A stretch of DNA of 6,157 nucleotides from Castellaniella sp. UBA6218 (GTDB lineage: Bacteria; Pseudomonadota; Gammaproteobacteria; Burkholderiales; Burkholderiaceae_B): assembly GCA_002421865.1 (NCBI GenBank), contig DISE01000014.1, positions 18,218-24,374 of the forward strand, in the 5' to 3' direction. The notes below the pieces were generated by a model, which saw nothing but the letters and a program-made list of their open reading frames with translations, ran no database searches and was not told the origin of the DNA. The translations under genes and the position numbers were made by a program. Of this stretch, positions 4,716 to 6,157 are shown one piece after another. Within the stretch, counting starts at the first letter, position 1, and each line of letters begins with the position of its first letter.

Positions 4716-6157
4716 ATGCCGAGTAACACCGTCGCCCAATTCGCCGAAGAACTGAACATGCCCGCCAACGTCCTGCTGGATCATTTCCGCTCGGCCGGCG
4801 TCGAGCTGGATTCGGTGAACGCCGACGTGACCGAAGCAGACAAGAGCGCCTTGCTCGAATCCCTGCGGCGTTCGCACGGCTCCGACATGGGCAAGAAGGT
4901 CGTGCTGACGCGCCGCAAGACGTCGGAAATCCACCAGGCCGACAGTTCCGGGCGTTCGCGCACGATCCAGGTCGAAGTCCGCAAAAAGCGCGTGCTGGTC
5001 AAGCGTGACCGCTCCGAACTGATCGAGGCCGCCCGTGCCGAGGCCGCCGTGACCGCTCCGGCGGCCCCGGAGCCGGCCGCGCCCCAGGCCGAACCGGCCC
5101 AGGCGACGGTGGCCGCGGCCGAGCCGGCCGCCGAGGTCCGCGCCGAGGCCACGCGCGCCGACGCCGCTGCGCCCGAGACGGCACCGGTCGAGCCCCAGGC
5201 TCCGGTGGCCGAGGCCGCAGCGGACGAAACCCACGCGCAGCAAGAACCCGCCGAGGCCGCCGCCCCGGCCGAAACCAGTACCAATCAGGACACCGTGAGC
5301 GAAACCCCTGTCGCCGAACCCGTGGCCGAGGCGCCCGCCGCGTCCGAGCCGGTTCAGGCCGCCGAACCGGCGCCACGCGCCGAACCCGCGCCCGCGTCCT
5401 CCGCGCCCGTTTCCGCCCCTCAGGCCACGCCGGGCAAGGCCCGTCGCGCTCCGGCCGATGCCGACCGCGAACGTGCCCGTCGCGCCGCCGAAGCCGAGGC
5501 CGCCGCGTTGCGCGAAATGATGCGGCAGCCGCGCAAGGTCCTGCGCGCTCCCGAACCCGAGGAAACGCCCACCACCGGCACACTGCACAAGCCCGCTGGC
5601 ACCAAGGCGGCCGTCAAGAAGGAATCCGAGGGCAAGAAGGTCATCAAGGCCGCCGATGTGTCCTCGAGCTGGTCCAACGACGGCCGCAAGAAGCCTTCCA
5701 AGGCTGAAACCCTGTCGCCGGGCGCCGGGCGCGACGCCTGGCGCGCGGGCGGCAAGGCTGGCGGCCGGGGCGGCAAGGGCGCGCGCGGCAAGGGCCGCCG
5801 CCAGGCTGACCACCAGGAACCGATGCAGGCGGAATTCATCGCGCGTGAAATTCACGTGCCGGAAACGATTTCCGTCGCCGACCTGGCCCACAAGATGTCC
5901 GTGAAGGCGGCCGAGGTCATCAAGCACCTGATGAAGCTGGGCCAGATGGTCACCATCAACCAGATCCTGGACCAGGAAACGGCCATGATCGTGGTCGAGG
6001 AACTCGGCCATGCCGCCATCGCCGCCAAGCTGGATGATCCGGAAGCCTTCCTGGCCGACACCGAGACGACCGACGAGGCCGAAGCCCTGCCTCGCGCCCC
6101 TGTCGTCACGGTGATGGGCCACGTCGACCATGGCAAGACCTCGCTGCTGGACTACAT
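4716..6157 (+). CDS. infB: Translation initiation factor IF-2 (5' part, cut by window end)
   Basis: IF2 is the GTPase that brings fMet-tRNA to the 30S initiation complex and promotes subunit joining. The window holds 480 complete codons from the ATG at 4716 plus two bases. Visible parts: a first IF2-N domain (1-52, MPSNTVAQFAEEL start); the basic IF2-associated segment (about 59-97); a long Ala/Pro/Glu-rich linker (about 105-260); a charged helix RRAAEAEAAALREMMRQPRK (about 255-275); a basic Gly/Lys/Arg run (345-362); a second IF2-N domain (373-435); and the start of the G domain with P-loop GHVDHGKT at 468-475. The P-loop lies about 70 residues further in than in E. coli (near 400), the excess being in the linker. 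The rest of the G domain and domains C1/C2 lie beyond the edge. nusA ends 55 bases upstream with no visible promoter or terminator between, so the two are cotranscribed; a GAGAG-type purine run at 4705-4710 precedes the start. Confidence 0.97.
   Translation, partial: MPSNTVAQFAEELNMPANVLLDHFRSAGVELDSVNADVTEADKSALLESLRRSHGSDMGKKVVLTRRKTSEIHQADSSGRSRTIQVEVRKKRVLVKRDRSELIEAARAEAAVTAPAAPEPAAPQAEPAQATVAAAEPAAEVRAEATRADAAAPETAPVEPQAPVAEAAADETHAQQEPAEAAAPAETSTNQDTVSETPVAEPVAEAPAASEPVQAAEPAPRAEPAPASSAPVSAPQATPGKARRAPADADRERARRAAEAEAAALREMMRQPRKVLRAPEPEETPTTGTLHKPAGTKAAVKKESEGKKVIKAADVSSSWSNDGRKKPSKAETLSPGAGRDAWRAGGKAGGRGGKGARGKGRRQADHQEPMQAEFIAREIHVPETISVADLAHKMSVKAAEVIKHLMKLGQMVTINQILDQETAMIVVEELGHAAIAAKLDDPEAFLADTETTDEAEALPRAPVVTVMGHVDHGKTSLLDY

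Noticed and set aside
4617..6131. Minus-strand open frame opposite infB (504 codons), Gly/Arg-rich.
   Set aside because: It mirrors the Ala/Pro/Glu linker of IF2 in antisense (Gly/Arg-rich low complexity). IF2 domains on the plus strand are unambiguous.

Overview
The window is a high-GC stretch of an ordinary housekeeping chromosome region. The gene order scpB - rluB - rimP - nusA - infB, the two acidic C-terminal repeats in NusA, and an IF2 N-terminus and RimP that resemble my memory of Bordetella proteins all point to a betaproteobacterium of the order Burkholderiales, most likely family Alcaligenaceae (Bordetella/Achromobacter/Castellaniella-like). No database comparison was possible, so the genus is not settled. 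All five genes lie on the plus strand. I see no mobile element, CRISPR array, tRNA or rRNA.

Layout. Positions 1-82 are a comparatively AT-rich upstream stretch, probably the 5' region of scpB. Positions 83-712 hold scpB (chromosome-condensation partner of SMC). Positions 747-2432 hold rluB, a large-subunit rRNA pseudouridine synthase with a basic N-terminal extension and a long Gly/Lys/Pro-rich C-terminal tail. Positions 2433-2708 are a 276-base intergenic region that starts a second transcription unit: an extended -10 promoter at 2497-2505, a roughly 190-nt structured leader with several hairpins, and an intrinsic terminator at 2676-2701 whose T-run ends only 7 bases before the rimP ATG. Positions 2709-3179 hold rimP, which overlaps nusA (3176-4660) by four bases (ATGA). 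After a 55-base gap, infB begins at 4716 and runs off the window end just after its GTPase P-loop.

How the genes fit together. rimP, nusA and infB form the widely conserved operon linking 30S ribosome maturation (RimP), transcription elongation/termination/antitermination (NusA) and translation initiation (IF2). rluB also serves the ribosome, by modifying 23S rRNA; scpB serves chromosome segregation. The part most worth a second look is the rimP leader. A terminator placed downstream of the operon promoter and against the start codon of the first gene means the operon can be expressed only by readthrough. That suits an attenuation circuit, possibly autoregulated by NusA, and a similar rimP leader with a terminal Rho-independent terminator has been proposed in gammaproteobacteria. 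Apart from that leader, the window is conventional.
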